DNA of 64,000 nt from Hyphomonas sp. GTDB lineage: Bacteria > Pseudomonadota > Alphaproteobacteria > Caulobacterales > Hyphomonadaceae. The position numbers and the translations under genes were made by a program. The stretch lies in the NCBI RefSeq assembly GCF_018402285.1, contig NZ_JAGYJH010000002.1:62001-126000 (forward strand), written 5' to 3'. Below are positions 55,820 to 64,000 of this stretch, in pieces. Each line of letters begins with the position of its first letter. Position 1 is the first letter of the stretch. The notes beneath the pieces were generated by a model, which was not told the origin of the DNA, searched no databases, and worked only from the letters and a program-made list of their open reading frames with translations.

Positions 55820-56578
55820 TCACCCGCCGGGAGGGGTCCCCAGCACATAGATATGCGCGGCCAGCAGACCGATGAATTCGGCAATCGCCGTCACGGCAAT
55901 CATCAGCAACCCCATCACCCCCGCCCTCCAGAGGCGGCCCCCCACGGAAATCCTGGGCGCCAGGCCACGAAAGATCGTGCCCGCATAGGCGAGTATGATC
56001 AGGGCCATAAAAATCAGCGACGATGTCTGGTTTATCTCGGTCGAGATCGTGTTCTGGCCAATCACCAGCGCAAGGCCGATCAGCGTGCCCGGCACGAGGG
56101 TCGCAAAATAAAGCCGGCTGCGCACCGGCATGGACACGCCCTTGCCCCAGGTGCCGACAAACAGGCTCATTGGAATATGCAGCACGAAAAACGCGATTGA
56201 ATACAGGGCCGAATAGGCCAGCAGCACTTCCCGGGCGACGGCGTCGACCTCGCGGCCGTAAAGGTCCCCCTCGAATGAGCTGACCGTTTCAACGACGGTC
56301 TGCCAGATCGGCGTCCCCTCTCCGCTGAGGAGAAACTGCAGGAATTCGGTGAGGGCAAAGATCACGAACACAAGGCGGATCGCCGGTGTGTACCGGTCCT
56401 GCCAGCCCGGATCGCGCGCCGCCTCGAACACCCTGGCCGGGTTGAACAGCGAGGCCCACATCGTCCGGAAACCGCGCACATTCAGTCCGAAGACATCATC
56501 CAGCAGCGCGTCCCACCCCGACGCCCGCGTCAGGTCATCCTCGCCAAAACCGGCAGATTTCGCTTCTGGCTTCGCCAT
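55820..56578 (-). CDS. Five-helix membrane protein of unknown function
   Basis: ATG 56578 with GAGGGGACGAAG upstream, 252 residues. A polar N-terminus (WDALLDDVFGLNVRGFRTMW, ArgVal-type LFNPARVFEAARDPGWQDRYT) is followed by about five helices: LVFVIFALTEFLQFLL, YSALYSIAFFVLHIPMSLFV, LYFATLVPGTLIGLALVIG, LIFMALIILAYAGTIF and MGLLMIAVTAIAEFIG. The leader resembles the DUF3667/YIP-like proteins, in which a cytoplasmic helix precedes the helices, but the match is weak. It ends 31 bases before the start of DPP4 and is probably cotranscribed with it. Confidence 0.65.
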   Translation of the reverse strand: MAKPEAKSAGFGEDDLTRASGWDALLDDVFGLNVRGFRTMWASLFNPARVFEAARDPGWQDRYTPAIRLVFVIFALTEFLQFLLSGEGTPIWQTVVETVSSFEGDLYGREVDAVAREVLLAYSALYSIAFFVLHIPMSLFVGTWGKGVSMPVRSRLYFATLVPGTLIGLALVIGQNTISTEINQTSSLIFMALIILAYAGTIFRGLAPRISVGGRLWRAGVMGLLMIAVTAIAEFIGLLAAHIYVLGTPPGG

Positions 56579-56757
56579 CTTCGTCCCCTCATAAGCTCCA
56601 AGTGATGCCGGGGGGCAAGGGGCACGGCAAGCGGAAAAGTGGCCTTGCGCGGCCGTCTGGCTGCCCACCGGCTCGGTGTTGCGCTTGATCTTCTGCGCGC
56701 GGCAGGCCACATCGCGCCCAGACAACCATTTCCAGCTTCGCAAAGGAACCACAGCCC

Positions 56758-58422
56758 ATGGCCGGTCCCCAGATCGTTTTCCACATGCAGGGCCTTACCA
56801 AGGCCTATCCCGGCGGCAAGAAGGTGTTTGAAAACATCCACCTGAACTTCCTCCCGGACGCCAAGATCGGTGTGGTCGGCGTCAACGGCTCGGGTAAATC
56901 GACCCTGCTGCGCATCATGGCCGGCGTCGACAAGGACTATACCGGCGAAGCCTGGGCCGCAGACGGCATCAAGGTCGGCTACCTCCCGCAGGAGCCAAAG
57001 CTCGATCCCAAACTCACAGCCTTCGAGAACGTTGCCGCCTCCTGCCCGGAAAAGCAGATGGTCGACAAGTTCAACGAGATTTCGATGAAGCTCGGCGAGG
57101 ACTATTCCGACGAGCTGATGGAAGAGATGACCAAGCTCCAGGAGCAGATCGACGCGGCCGATGCCTGGGACATCGACTCCAAGATCGAAATGGCCATGAA
57201 CGCCCTGCGCTGTCCGGACAATGATGCTGACGTCACCACCCTCTCGGGCGGTGAAGTGCGCCGCGTCGCCATCTGCCAGCTCCTCCTGTCAAAGCCTGAC
57301 ATGATCCTGATGGACGAACCGACCAACCACCTCGACGCCGAAACCGTCGCCTGGCTGCAGAACTACCTGATCAACTTCCCCGGCTGCGTCATCCTTGTGA
57401 CCCACGACCGTTACTTCCTCGACGACATCACCAGCTGGATCCTCGAGCTCGACCGTGGCCGCGGCGTGCCCTTCCAGGGCAACTATTCGGGCTGGGTCGA
57501 ACAGAAGGCCAAGCGGATGGAGCAGGAAGCGCGCGACGATGTCGGCCGCAAGCGCACCCTCGCCAAGGAACTCGAATGGGTCCGCTCCGGCCAGAAGGCC
57601 CGCCAGGCCAAGTCCAAGGCTCGTATCACGGCCTATGAGAAGATGGCGTCGGAGGCAGAGCGCGAGAAGGTGATGACCGCGCAGATCCGCATTCCCCCTG
57701 GCCCGCGCCTTGGCGGCGTCGTGCTCGAGGCCGAAGGCCTCAGCAAGGCATTCGGCGACAATGTCCTGATCGAGAACCTCAACTTCAAACTCCCCCCCGG
57801 CGGTATCGTCGGCGTCATCGGCCCCAACGGTGCGGGTAAATCCACGCTGTTCAAGATGATCCTCGGCCAGGAAAAGCCCGACGCTGGCGCCATGCGTGTC
57901 GGCGAGACGGTCAAGATCGGCTATGTCGACCAGAGCCGCGACAAGCTCGACCCGAACAAGAACGTCTGGGAAGAAATCTCCGGTGGCACCGATGTCATCG
58001 ACCTCGGCGGCGTCTCGGTCATGTCCCGCGCCTATGTCGGCGCCTTCAACTTCAAGGGCACCGACCAGCAGAAGAAAGTCGGCATCCTCTCGGGTGGTGA
58101 GCGCAACCGCGTCCACCTCGCCAAGATGCTCCGCGGCAGCCACAACCTGCTCCTCCTTGACGAACCGACCAACGACCTCGACGTGGAAACCCTGCAGGCG
58201 CTGGAAGAAGGCCTCGACAACTTCCCCGGCTGCGCCGTCATCATCTCGCACGATCGCTGGTTCCTCGACCGTATGGCCACCCACATCCTCGCCTTCGAGG
58301 GCGACAGCCATGTCGAATGGTTCGAGGGCGATTTCTCCTCCTACCTCGAAGACAAGAAACGCCGGCTCGGCGAAGACGCGGTGAACCCCAAGCGCCTGAA
58401 GTTCAAGAAGTTCTCGCGCTAG
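56758..58422 (+). CDS. ettA: ABC-F ATPase, energy-dependent translational throttle EttA
   Basis: A 554-residue cytoplasmic protein with two ABC domains and no membrane segment. The first has VGVNGSGKSTLLRIMAG and LSGGEVRRVAICQLLLSKPD, with DEPTNHLDAETVAWL; the second has GVIGPNGAGKSTLFKMILG, LSGGERNRVHLAKML and DEPTNDLDVETLQALEEG. Between them are the arm and P-site tRNA interaction (WVRSGQKARQAKSKARI). Length, motifs and the start MAGPQIVFHMQGLTK match EttA. It binds the ribosomal E site and regulates the first peptide bond according to ADP/ATP. It is monocistronic. Confidence 0.93.
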   Translation: MAGPQIVFHMQGLTKAYPGGKKVFENIHLNFLPDAKIGVVGVNGSGKSTLLRIMAGVDKDYTGEAWAADGIKVGYLPQEPKLDPKLTAFENVAASCPEKQMVDKFNEISMKLGEDYSDELMEEMTKLQEQIDAADAWDIDSKIEMAMNALRCPDNDADVTTLSGGEVRRVAICQLLLSKPDMILMDEPTNHLDAETVAWLQNYLINFPGCVILVTHDRYFLDDITSWILELDRGRGVPFQGNYSGWVEQKAKRMEQEARDDVGRKRTLAKELEWVRSGQKARQAKSKARITAYEKMASEAEREKVMTAQIRIPPGPRLGGVVLEAEGLSKAFGDNVLIENLNFKLPPGGIVGVIGPNGAGKSTLFKMILGQEKPDAGAMRVGETVKIGYVDQSRDKLDPNKNVWEEISGGTDVIDLGGVSVMSRAYVGAFNFKGTDQQKKVGILSGGERNRVHLAKMLRGSHNLLLLDEPTNDLDVETLQALEEGLDNFPGCAVIISHDRWFLDRMATHILAFEGDSHVEWFEGDFSSYLEDKKRRLGEDAVNPKRLKFKKFSR

Positions 58423-58436
58423 GTCCGTTAAAACTG

Positions 58437-58480
58437 TCATCCCGGGCAAAGGCTGCGCAGCAGCCGATTGACCCGGGACC
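58437..58480. repeat. REP-like nested palindrome after ettA
   Basis: Outer arms TCCCGGG and CCCGGGA, 25 bases apart, enclose a second stem, GGCTGC and GCAGCC, with a 3-base loop. It starts about 15 bases after the ettA stop. Such CCCGGG-armed palindromes are common interspersed repeats between genes in alphaproteobacteria (general knowledge). It may stabilise mRNA or end ettA transcription; no U-run follows, so it is not called a terminator. Confidence 0.55.
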
Positions 58481-58529
58481 AAGCCCCGCTACTCTCCCGT
58501 CTCTGATCAGGGACCGGGAGAGGGCATCC

Positions 58530-60149
58530 ATGAACCACACCATCACCGCCGCGCTCGGCGCGCTCATGCTCGCCGCCTGCGCCACGCCTGCGCCCGAAAG
58601 CCTCGCCCCGCCTGAGGCCGTCGCCGACGCCCCGGTCGCCCCCGGCTATGAAGCCACCGGCCTCCTGGCGCGGACACTCCCGGAACTCTCCGCCGCCCTC
58701 GCCAGCGGCGAGACGACCTCGGTGGTGCTCACCACCGCCTACATCGCCCGCATCGACGCGATCGACCGCGCCGGCCCGCGCCTGCAGTCGATCATCGCCC
58801 TCAACCCCGACGCCCTCGCCCAGGCCGCCGCTTCCGATGCCCGCCGGGCGGCAGGCGCGCCCCTCGGGCCCCTGGACGGCCTGCCCATCCTCCTGAAGGA
58901 CAATATCGAGTCCCTCGACCCCATGGCGACCACCGCCGGCTCGATTGCCCTGAAGGACAACGTCACCGGCCGCGACAGCCCCCTCGTTGCGGGCCTGCGC
59001 GCTGAAGGCGCTGTCATCCTCGGCAAGACCAATCTCAGCCAGTGGGCAAACTTCCGATCAAACGACTCAATCAGCGGCTGGTCCTCCGTGGGCGGACAGG
59101 TCCGCAACCCCCATATGCTAGACCGCTCCCCCTGCGGCTCAAGCTCGGGCACCGGCGCGGCCATCGCTGCTTCCCTCGCTGCCGGCGGTGTTGGCACGGA
59201 AACCAACGGCTCGATCATCTGCCCGTCCAATGTGAACGGCCTCGTCGGCTTCAAGCCCACCGTCGGCATCCTCCCGCAGGACGCCATCGTGCCGATTTCG
59301 CCCAGCCAGGACACCGCTGGCCCGATGACCAAGACCGTCAAAGGCGCGGCCCTGATGATGAACGCGATGGACGCAGGCGAGACCGACTTCACCAGTGCCC
59401 TCTCGGCCGATGCGCTGAAAGGCAAACGCCTCGGTGTCCTGCGCGCCTCGGTAGGCTCCAACCCGGACATCAACGCCCGATTCGAGGCGAGCCTTGAGGC
59501 CATGCGCGCAATCGGCGCCGAGATTGTCGAGATCGAGGAAAGCAATGTTCCCGGAGATTTCTGGGCCGCCTCGCTCCTCCTCCTGCAGTATGAGTTCAAG
59601 GACAGCCTCAACGCCTATCTCGCCGCCGCCCCGTCCGGTGTTGTGACCCGTACCCTCAGCGATGTCATCACCTTCAACCTTGCCAACGCAGACACCGAAC
59701 TCGCCCTCTTCAACCAGGACCTCTTCGATGCGTCCGATGCCCTTGGTCCGCTTACGGATCAGGCCTATCTCGACGCCAGGGCGCTTGTTCAGTCCGCCAC
59801 GCGCGAAAACGGCATCGACCGGCTCCTCGCCGAACACGGCGTGGACGCGCTCGTCTCGCCGTCTGGCCCGCTTTCCCCGCGCGTCGATCCGGTCAATGGC
59901 GATGTCTGGCCCGCCTGGGCCGGAGCAGGCTATCTCGCTGCCGTCGCAGGCTATCCCCATCTCACCGTGCCGATGGGGGAGGTCCACGGCGTCCCGCTGG
60001 GCGTCTCCTTCATGGGCGCCAGGGACGCGGACGCGGCGATCCTTGCCTATGGCTATGCCTATGAGCAGGCCACCGGCCTGCGCTCCGATCCCAGATACCT
60101 GGAAACCGCCGAAGACCGCCCGGAAATCGCCGCCGCCATGCAGCGTTAA
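58530..60149 (+). CDS. Amidase signature lipoprotein
   Basis: ATG 58530 gives NHTITAALGALMLAACATPA, a lipoprotein signal with the LAAC lipobox, so the enzyme is in the periplasm or outer membrane. The amidase core has the catalytic Lys in LPILLKDNIESLDP, the cis-Ser in CGSSSGTGAAIA and the nucleophile Ser in GTETNGSIICPSNV. At 539 residues it is normal for amidases. It should cleave a carboxamide; the natural substrate is unknown. The nearest neighbours (ettA, ccoS) are unrelated, so it is probably transcribed alone. Confidence 0.87.
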   Translation: MNHTITAALGALMLAACATPAPESLAPPEAVADAPVAPGYEATGLLARTLPELSAALASGETTSVVLTTAYIARIDAIDRAGPRLQSIIALNPDALAQAAASDARRAAGAPLGPLDGLPILLKDNIESLDPMATTAGSIALKDNVTGRDSPLVAGLRAEGAVILGKTNLSQWANFRSNDSISGWSSVGGQVRNPHMLDRSPCGSSSGTGAAIAASLAAGGVGTETNGSIICPSNVNGLVGFKPTVGILPQDAIVPISPSQDTAGPMTKTVKGAALMMNAMDAGETDFTSALSADALKGKRLGVLRASVGSNPDINARFEASLEAMRAIGAEIVEIEESNVPGDFWAASLLLLQYEFKDSLNAYLAAAPSGVVTRTLSDVITFNLANADTELALFNQDLFDASDALGPLTDQAYLDARALVQSATRENGIDRLLAEHGVDALVSPSGPLSPRVDPVNGDVWPAWAGAGYLAAVAGYPHLTVPMGEVHGVPLGVSFMGARDADAAILAYGYAYEQATGLRSDPRYLETAEDRPEIAAAMQR

Positions 60150-60181
60150 CCTCTCCTGGCAAAAGCCGGTAAATCTGCGCG

Positions 60182-60349
60182 CTACTCGGACTTGCGTTCC
60201 GGCAGCGGCTCATCCGGCGAAATCAGGATGCGTGCCGCCGCGCCATCGGGATCATCAAACTGCTCCGACCGCACGGCCCACAGGAACCCGACGAGCCCCA
60301 TTGCGCCCATCACAAGGGCGATCGGTATGAGGAAAATGAGACCACTCAT
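60182..60349 (-). CDS. ccoS: cbb3 oxidase assembly protein CcoS
   Basis: A 55-residue protein with one helix, MSGLIFLIPIALVMGAMGLV, then FLWAVRSEQFDDPDG, the typical CcoS sequence with its Phe-Asp-Asp motif, and an acidic tail. CcoS is needed to put heme b and CuB into the catalytic subunit of cbb3 oxidase. The ATG at 60349 overlaps the stop of ccoI as ATGA. It ends the cco operon. Confidence 0.9.
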   Translation of the reverse strand: MSGLIFLIPIALVMGAMGLVGFLWAVRSEQFDDPDGAAARILISPDEPLPERKSE

Positions 60350-62565
60350 CCTGTCTTCTCCGTGTTCAGATTGATCCTCAGGGCATTGAGGCAAACAATG
60401 ATCGACGACCCCGACATCGCAATCGCTGCCACCAGCGGCGTTGCATGCCCCAGGACCGCAATCGGCACCGCGACAAGATTATACGCCGCCGCAAACCCGA
60501 AATTCTGCAGCATCACCGCCTTGGCCAGCCGCGCCGTCTTCACGAGGCCCGGCAAAGGCGCGAGCCCCCCGGAATAAACCGCATCGGCTGCCGACTGGCT
60601 CACATCCAGCGCCCCCCCCGGCGCGGCCGACGCATGCGCCAGGGCGAGCGCCCCCGCATCGTTCAGCCCATCGCCCACCATCAGGACCTTGCGCCCGGCT
60701 GCCTGCAGCGCTTCCAGCCGCGCCACCTTCGCCTGCGGGCTCGCAGCCGCCGTCCACTGATCAATTCCCAGCGTCCGGGCGACTTCTGCAACGGCTTCGG
60801 TCCGGTCCCCGGAGACGATCTCCATCGTCATGCCCATCGCCGAAAGTTGCGCCAGCATCCCGGCTGCCCCGCTCTGGATGTCATCCTCAAAACGCAGCTC
60901 TACAGGCGCCTCATTGCCGCGCGCAAAGAAAAGGGTCGCGCCCACATGCCCTGCCGCTTTCGCGCCCGTCCACTCAGCCGATCCGAGCCGGCAGGGGGCG
61001 CCGTTCACCTCGCCCTCGAGCCCGAGGCCCGGCCGCTCCTTCACGTCCTTTGCCAGCGGGCCGGGGCCAGCGGCCACCGTCAGCGCCCGCGAAAGCGGAT
61101 GCCGGCTCGCCCGCGCCAGCTGTGCCGCTTCAGCCAGCAGGCTTGCCGGAACATCTGCCGAAATCAGACGCGGCGTGCCCAGGGTCAATGTGCCGGTCTT
61201 GTCGAAGATCACATGATCGCACGCCGCAATCCGCTCCAGCGCGTCGCCCGATTTGAGATACGCTCCGCCCTTGAAGAGGCGCCCTGCCGCCACAACCTGA
61301 ACCACCGGCGCGGCCAGCGCCAGCGCGCAGGGGCAGGTGATGATGAGTGTCGAGACGGCAATCAGGATCGCCTCGCGCAGGCCCATCCCGCCCACCAGCC
61401 ACCAGCCGAGGAATGTCAGCAGCGCCGTGGAATGCACCAGCGGCACATAGAGGGAAACTGCCTTGTCGGCGATCTGGCGATAGGTAGACCGCTTCTGCTC
61501 GCCCGCCGTCAGCATCTGGCTGATTTCGGCGAGCAGGGAGTCTGCCGCCGCGGCCGTCGCCTGTCCGGTCAGGGGCTGGGAAAGGTTGATCGAGCCCGCC
61601 ATGAGCTTCATGCCCGCCCCGGTCCATCGCGGCAGGCTCTCGCCGGTGACCAGGCTCTCGTCCACTTCCGATTCCCCCCCCTCGATCACCATGTCGACCA
61701 CGGCGCGCTCGCCGGGCGCCAGAAGGATGCGGTCGCCGGGACGGATCTCTTCAGCCCGCACGGACCGCGGCGATCCATCTGCGCCAATTCGCGTCACCGT
61801 GCGGCTCGCCAGCGCGGCGAGATCGCGCGCGGCTGACCAGGCCCGCCGCCGCACGCGCGCATCCAGGAACCGTCCGATCAGCAGGAAGAACAACAACATG
61901 CACGCGGCATCGAAATACGCATGCTCCCCTCCGCGCAGCGTTTCGGTCACACTCACCGAGAAAGCCAGGATCAGCGCCAGCGAAATCGGCACATCCATAT
62001 TGGTGCGCCGTTTCTTCAGCACATTCCAGGCCGACTTGAAGAAAGGCCGCCCCGAATAGATCAGCGTCGGCAACGCGATGACGCCGGACAGCGCATGCAG
62101 GCCTTGCCGGGTCGCCTCGCCCATCTCGCCATGCCCGCCCCAAACAGAGACCGACAGCAGCATGATGTTGGCGGTCGCAAATCCGGCCACGCCCATGGCG
62201 AGGAGCAGCGACTGCTCCTCCTTCTTGTGCCCGTCATCTTCGGTCGCCGTATCAAGCGGCGCCACGCCGTATCCAAGCCCGCTGACCGCTTCGCTTATCC
62301 GCCGGGGTTCCAGATTGCCCGACCATGCAATGTCGAGCTTTCCGTTCGAAAGGTTCAGCCTTGCGCTCTCCACTCCCGGCAACGCTGCAACAACCCCCTC
62401 GATGCGGGAGAGACACCCGCCGCATTTCGCTCCGCGCACGGTCAGCGACAGGCGGCTCTGCTTGCCCACCTTGCGCACGAAGGCGCCAGGATCAGAGGCA
62501 TCTGATCCGCCGGGCGGGGCAAGCCCGCTCGGGCACCCGTTGGCATCGAGGGAAAGGTCCGTCAT
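60346..62565 (-). CDS. ccoI: Copper-exporting P1B-type ATPase CcoI/FixI
   Basis: A 739-residue P-type ATPase. The N-terminal heavy-metal domain has GAKCGGCLSRIEGV; the membrane part has TCPCALALAAP, the CPC copper site; the catalytic Asp is in IFDKTGTLTLG, and the hinge is VLMVGDGLNDAGAL. It moves copper into the periplasm for cbb3 oxidase assembly, as the neighbours show. ATG 62565 overlaps the stop of ccoH (ATGA). Confidence 0.93.
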   Translation of the reverse strand: MTDLSLDANGCPSGLAPPGGSDASDPGAFVRKVGKQSRLSLTVRGAKCGGCLSRIEGVVAALPGVESARLNLSNGKLDIAWSGNLEPRRISEAVSGLGYGVAPLDTATEDDGHKKEEQSLLLAMGVAGFATANIMLLSVSVWGGHGEMGEATRQGLHALSGVIALPTLIYSGRPFFKSAWNVLKKRRTNMDVPISLALILAFSVSVTETLRGGEHAYFDAACMLLFFLLIGRFLDARVRRRAWSAARDLAALASRTVTRIGADGSPRSVRAEEIRPGDRILLAPGERAVVDMVIEGGESEVDESLVTGESLPRWTGAGMKLMAGSINLSQPLTGQATAAAADSLLAEISQMLTAGEQKRSTYRQIADKAVSLYVPLVHSTALLTFLGWWLVGGMGLREAILIAVSTLIITCPCALALAAPVVQVVAAGRLFKGGAYLKSGDALERIAACDHVIFDKTGTLTLGTPRLISADVPASLLAEAAQLARASRHPLSRALTVAAGPGPLAKDVKERPGLGLEGEVNGAPCRLGSAEWTGAKAAGHVGATLFFARGNEAPVELRFEDDIQSGAAGMLAQLSAMGMTMEIVSGDRTEAVAEVARTLGIDQWTAAASPQAKVARLEALQAAGRKVLMVGDGLNDAGALALAHASAAPGGALDVSQSAADAVYSGGLAPLPGLVKTARLAKAVMLQNFGFAAAYNLVAVPIAVLGHATPLVAAIAMSGSSIIVCLNALRINLNTEKTG

Positions 62566-63080
62566 TTCACCACGATCTCCCGATGGGCAGAAAATTCGTG
62601 GCCCTCAGCCTGGGGATCAACATCTGCGGTGATGATCACAGTCCAGAGACCAGGCGCCAGCGCGCTGGCAGAGGCGCGGTATTCGCCGCCTCCGGCCGGC
62701 GCCAGATCAAGAACGCGGTCGAGCCCCCGGTCGCTGGGATGGCGCAGCAGGGCAGTGGTTGCGAAAACGGGCAGGGCAGAGCCATCCGCCTTGAGCAGGC
62801 GCGTATTGAGCTCAAGACCGTCTGGCGCGGGGGTGAACCCGATCTCGGCGGTCCAGCCGGCCTCTTGCTGATGCGCGCGCCGGGCCAGCTCCTGATTGTA
62901 CTCCAGGCCCGTCAGATAGGATTTCTCCACATCTTCGCCTGGAAAGCTGGTGATCGCCGCCCAGAGGAAAATGCCGTTCACGATAAACATGCACCCGAAG
63001 AAGCCGAGGAACCAGAGCAGGGCATGCCAGCCCTTGAGCTGGCCCTTCGGGGGAGGGGTAAGGGAAAGGGACGTCGCCAT
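62562..63080 (-). CDS. ccoH: cbb3 oxidase maturation protein CcoH (FixH)
   Basis: ATG 63080 gives 172 residues: a cytoplasmic leader, one helix (ALLWFLGFFGCMFIVNGIFL) and a periplasmic FixH domain (SFPGEDVEKSYLTGLEYNQE, GEYRASASALAPGLWTVIIT). The longer frame upstream is shadow. FixH is essential for cbb3 assembly, probably working with CcoG and CcoI. It is 1 base from the ccoG stop. Confidence 0.9.
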   Translation of the reverse strand: MATSLSLTPPPKGQLKGWHALLWFLGFFGCMFIVNGIFLWAAITSFPGEDVEKSYLTGLEYNQELARRAHQQEAGWTAEIGFTPAPDGLELNTRLLKADGSALPVFATTALLRHPSDRGLDRVLDLAPAGGGEYRASASALAPGLWTVIITADVDPQAEGHEFSAHREIVVK

Positions 63081-63081
63081 G

Positions 63082-64000
63082 TTACTGGTCTCCTGTGGTG
63101 AAGGGGGCATCGGCTTCAGCAATCTCGCCGGTGGCCGTGTCCCTGATCTGTACCCTGAGGGTCGTGCGCGATGGCAGATCTTCCGGCCGCGCGGTAACGA
63201 GCAGGCGGTAGCGGTCAACGCCGTGCGCCTGTGTCGTCAGCTGAAGCGTTCCATTGTCCGGCGCCGTCCCCAGGCCGATGATCTCGAAGCTCGCCTCCGG
63301 CAGGCCTTCCACCGAAATGTCGACTGTCCGCAAGTTGGTGGCCTTGTTGACGAGCTTGAGCGTGTAGCCATTGCGGACGCTGCCATCCGAAAGCCGGATG
63401 AAGGGCGGCGAGCGGTCTTTCAATACGTTGAATTCGTACGTGGACTTGGTGGTGTAGCCCCACAGCATCAGCAGGCTGATGGCCGCAATCAGGATGGCAT
63501 AGAGCGCCGTGCGAACGCGAAACAGCTTGTAGCGGGGCTTCTCCCCGCAGGCACGTGCGGCAACGGCAACATCGGTATCATAGGCGATCAGCCCCGTGGG
63601 CCGGTCCACCTTCTTCATGATGTCATCACACGCATCAATGCACAGCGCGCAATGGATGCATTCCAGCTGCGCCCCGTCGCGGATGTCGATGCCCATCGGG
63701 CAGACCTGAACGCACTGTTTGCAATCGATACAGTCGCCCCGGCCGTCCCAGCTTTCGCCTTTCCGGTGCGGCGCGCGCGGCTCTCCCCGGTCATAGCGGT
63801 AGGTGACGTTGAGGGCATGTTCATCGGTGAGCGCCCCCTGGATGCGCGGCCAGGGGCAGAGATAGGTGCAGACCTGCTCGCGCATGGTGCCGGCCAGCGC
63901 ATAGGTCGTGAAGGTCAGGACGCCGGCAAAGAAATACGCTGTCAGCGGCGCCTCGCCGGTAAAGAAGGTGCGGGCGATTGTCGGGGCGTCATGCCAGTAC
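63082..64000 (-). CDS. ccoG: Cytochrome c oxidase accessory protein CcoG (FixG/RdxA), truncated by window edge
   Basis: The open frame continues past the right edge, with no start codon visible that fits the family; 306 residues can be read. The polyferredoxin has two Cx2Cx2Cx3C clusters, CIDCKQCVQVCPMGID and CIHCALCIDACDD, after the conserved REQVCTYLCPWPRIQG. One helix (TALYAILIAAISLLMLWGY) and a C-terminal Ig-like FixG domain follow. CcoG reduces copper for CcoI in cbb3 assembly. The ccoNOQP genes are expected just right of the window. Confidence 0.92.
   Translation of the reverse strand, partial: YWHDAPTIARTFFTGEAPLTAYFFAGVLTFTTYALAGTMREQVCTYLCPWPRIQGALTDEHALNVTYRYDRGEPRAPHRKGESWDGRGDCIDCKQCVQVCPMGIDIRDGAQLECIHCALCIDACDDIMKKVDRPTGLIAYDTDVAVAARACGEKPRYKLFRVRTALYAILIAAISLLMLWGYTTKSTYEFNVLKDRSPPFIRLSDGSVRNGYTLKLVNKATNLRTVDISVEGLPEASFEIIGLGTAPDNGTLQLTTQAHGVDRYRLLVTARPEDLPSRTTLRVQIRDTATGEIAEADAPFTTGDQ

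Noticed and set aside
57289-58482. Minus-strand 397-residue frame opposite ettA
   Set aside because: Shadow of the ABC-F gene, low-complexity Val/Glu/Asp content; ettA is unambiguous.

Overview
The window looks like chromosomal DNA of a GC-rich Gram-negative alphaproteobacterium. I infer a Hyphomonadaceae- or Caulobacterales-like organism from the ccoGHIS set, the holdfast/EPS-type Wzc, O-antigen-polymerase-like and beta-barrel genes, the lipoprotein DPP4 peptidase and the codon use. No rRNA gene is present to confirm this, and I found no tRNA or CRISPR array.

Layout. (1) 1-1515: the C-terminally cut end of a Wzx-type flippase. (2) 1986-13770: a compact natural-product operon. It holds a formyltransferase/NRPS protein whose adenylation domain is split by a luciferase-like monooxygenase, a KS-AT-KR-DH-ACP-TE polyketide synthase, and a membrane-anchored alpha/beta hydrolase. 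(3) 13904-23668: surface polysaccharide genes (GT2, outer-membrane barrel, Wzc tyrosine autokinase, GT-B transferase, Wzy/WaaL-like protein), with a truncated acyltransferase and an FMN-dependent 2-hydroxyacid dehydrogenase between them. (4) 24664-35216: eight genes, all on the minus strand, bracketed by two decayed IS3-family elements. They encode GT39, sulfotransferase, GT-B, acyltransferase, cytochrome-fused PQQ-type sugar dehydrogenase, an FAD amine-oxidase-fold enzyme, GtrA, and a GT2-GtrA fusion; this looks like an acquired glycan-modification module. (5) 36587-38635: galE and a GT2. (6) 38628-44858: a translationally coupled MoxR / DUF58 / DUF4350 / DUF4129 / SpoIIM / RDD membrane operon. 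(7) 45099-60149: metabolic and stress genes (GMC oxidoreductase, aldo/keto reductase, free-Met-sulfoxide reductase, carboxylesterase, a PLP enzyme / GST / DUF1330 / NUDIX / DPP4 run, EttA, amidase). (8) 60182-64000: ccoS-ccoI-ccoH-ccoG for cbb3 oxidase maturation, with ccoG cut by the right edge.

How the genes fit together. Flippase, Wzc, polymerase-like protein, barrel, several glycosyltransferases, galE, acyltransferases and a sulfotransferase are parts of a decorated exopolysaccharide pathway. No Wza exporter or initiating phosphoglycosyltransferase is visible inside the window. The NRPS/PKS operon sits inside this locus. The most interesting candidate for an undescribed system is this two-protein assembly line: by manual alignment its A domain carries a glycine-like specificity code, and the line should make a small formylated and/or oxidised glycine-ketide. 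Second is the IS-bracketed glycan module with its membrane-bound sugar dehydrogenase.
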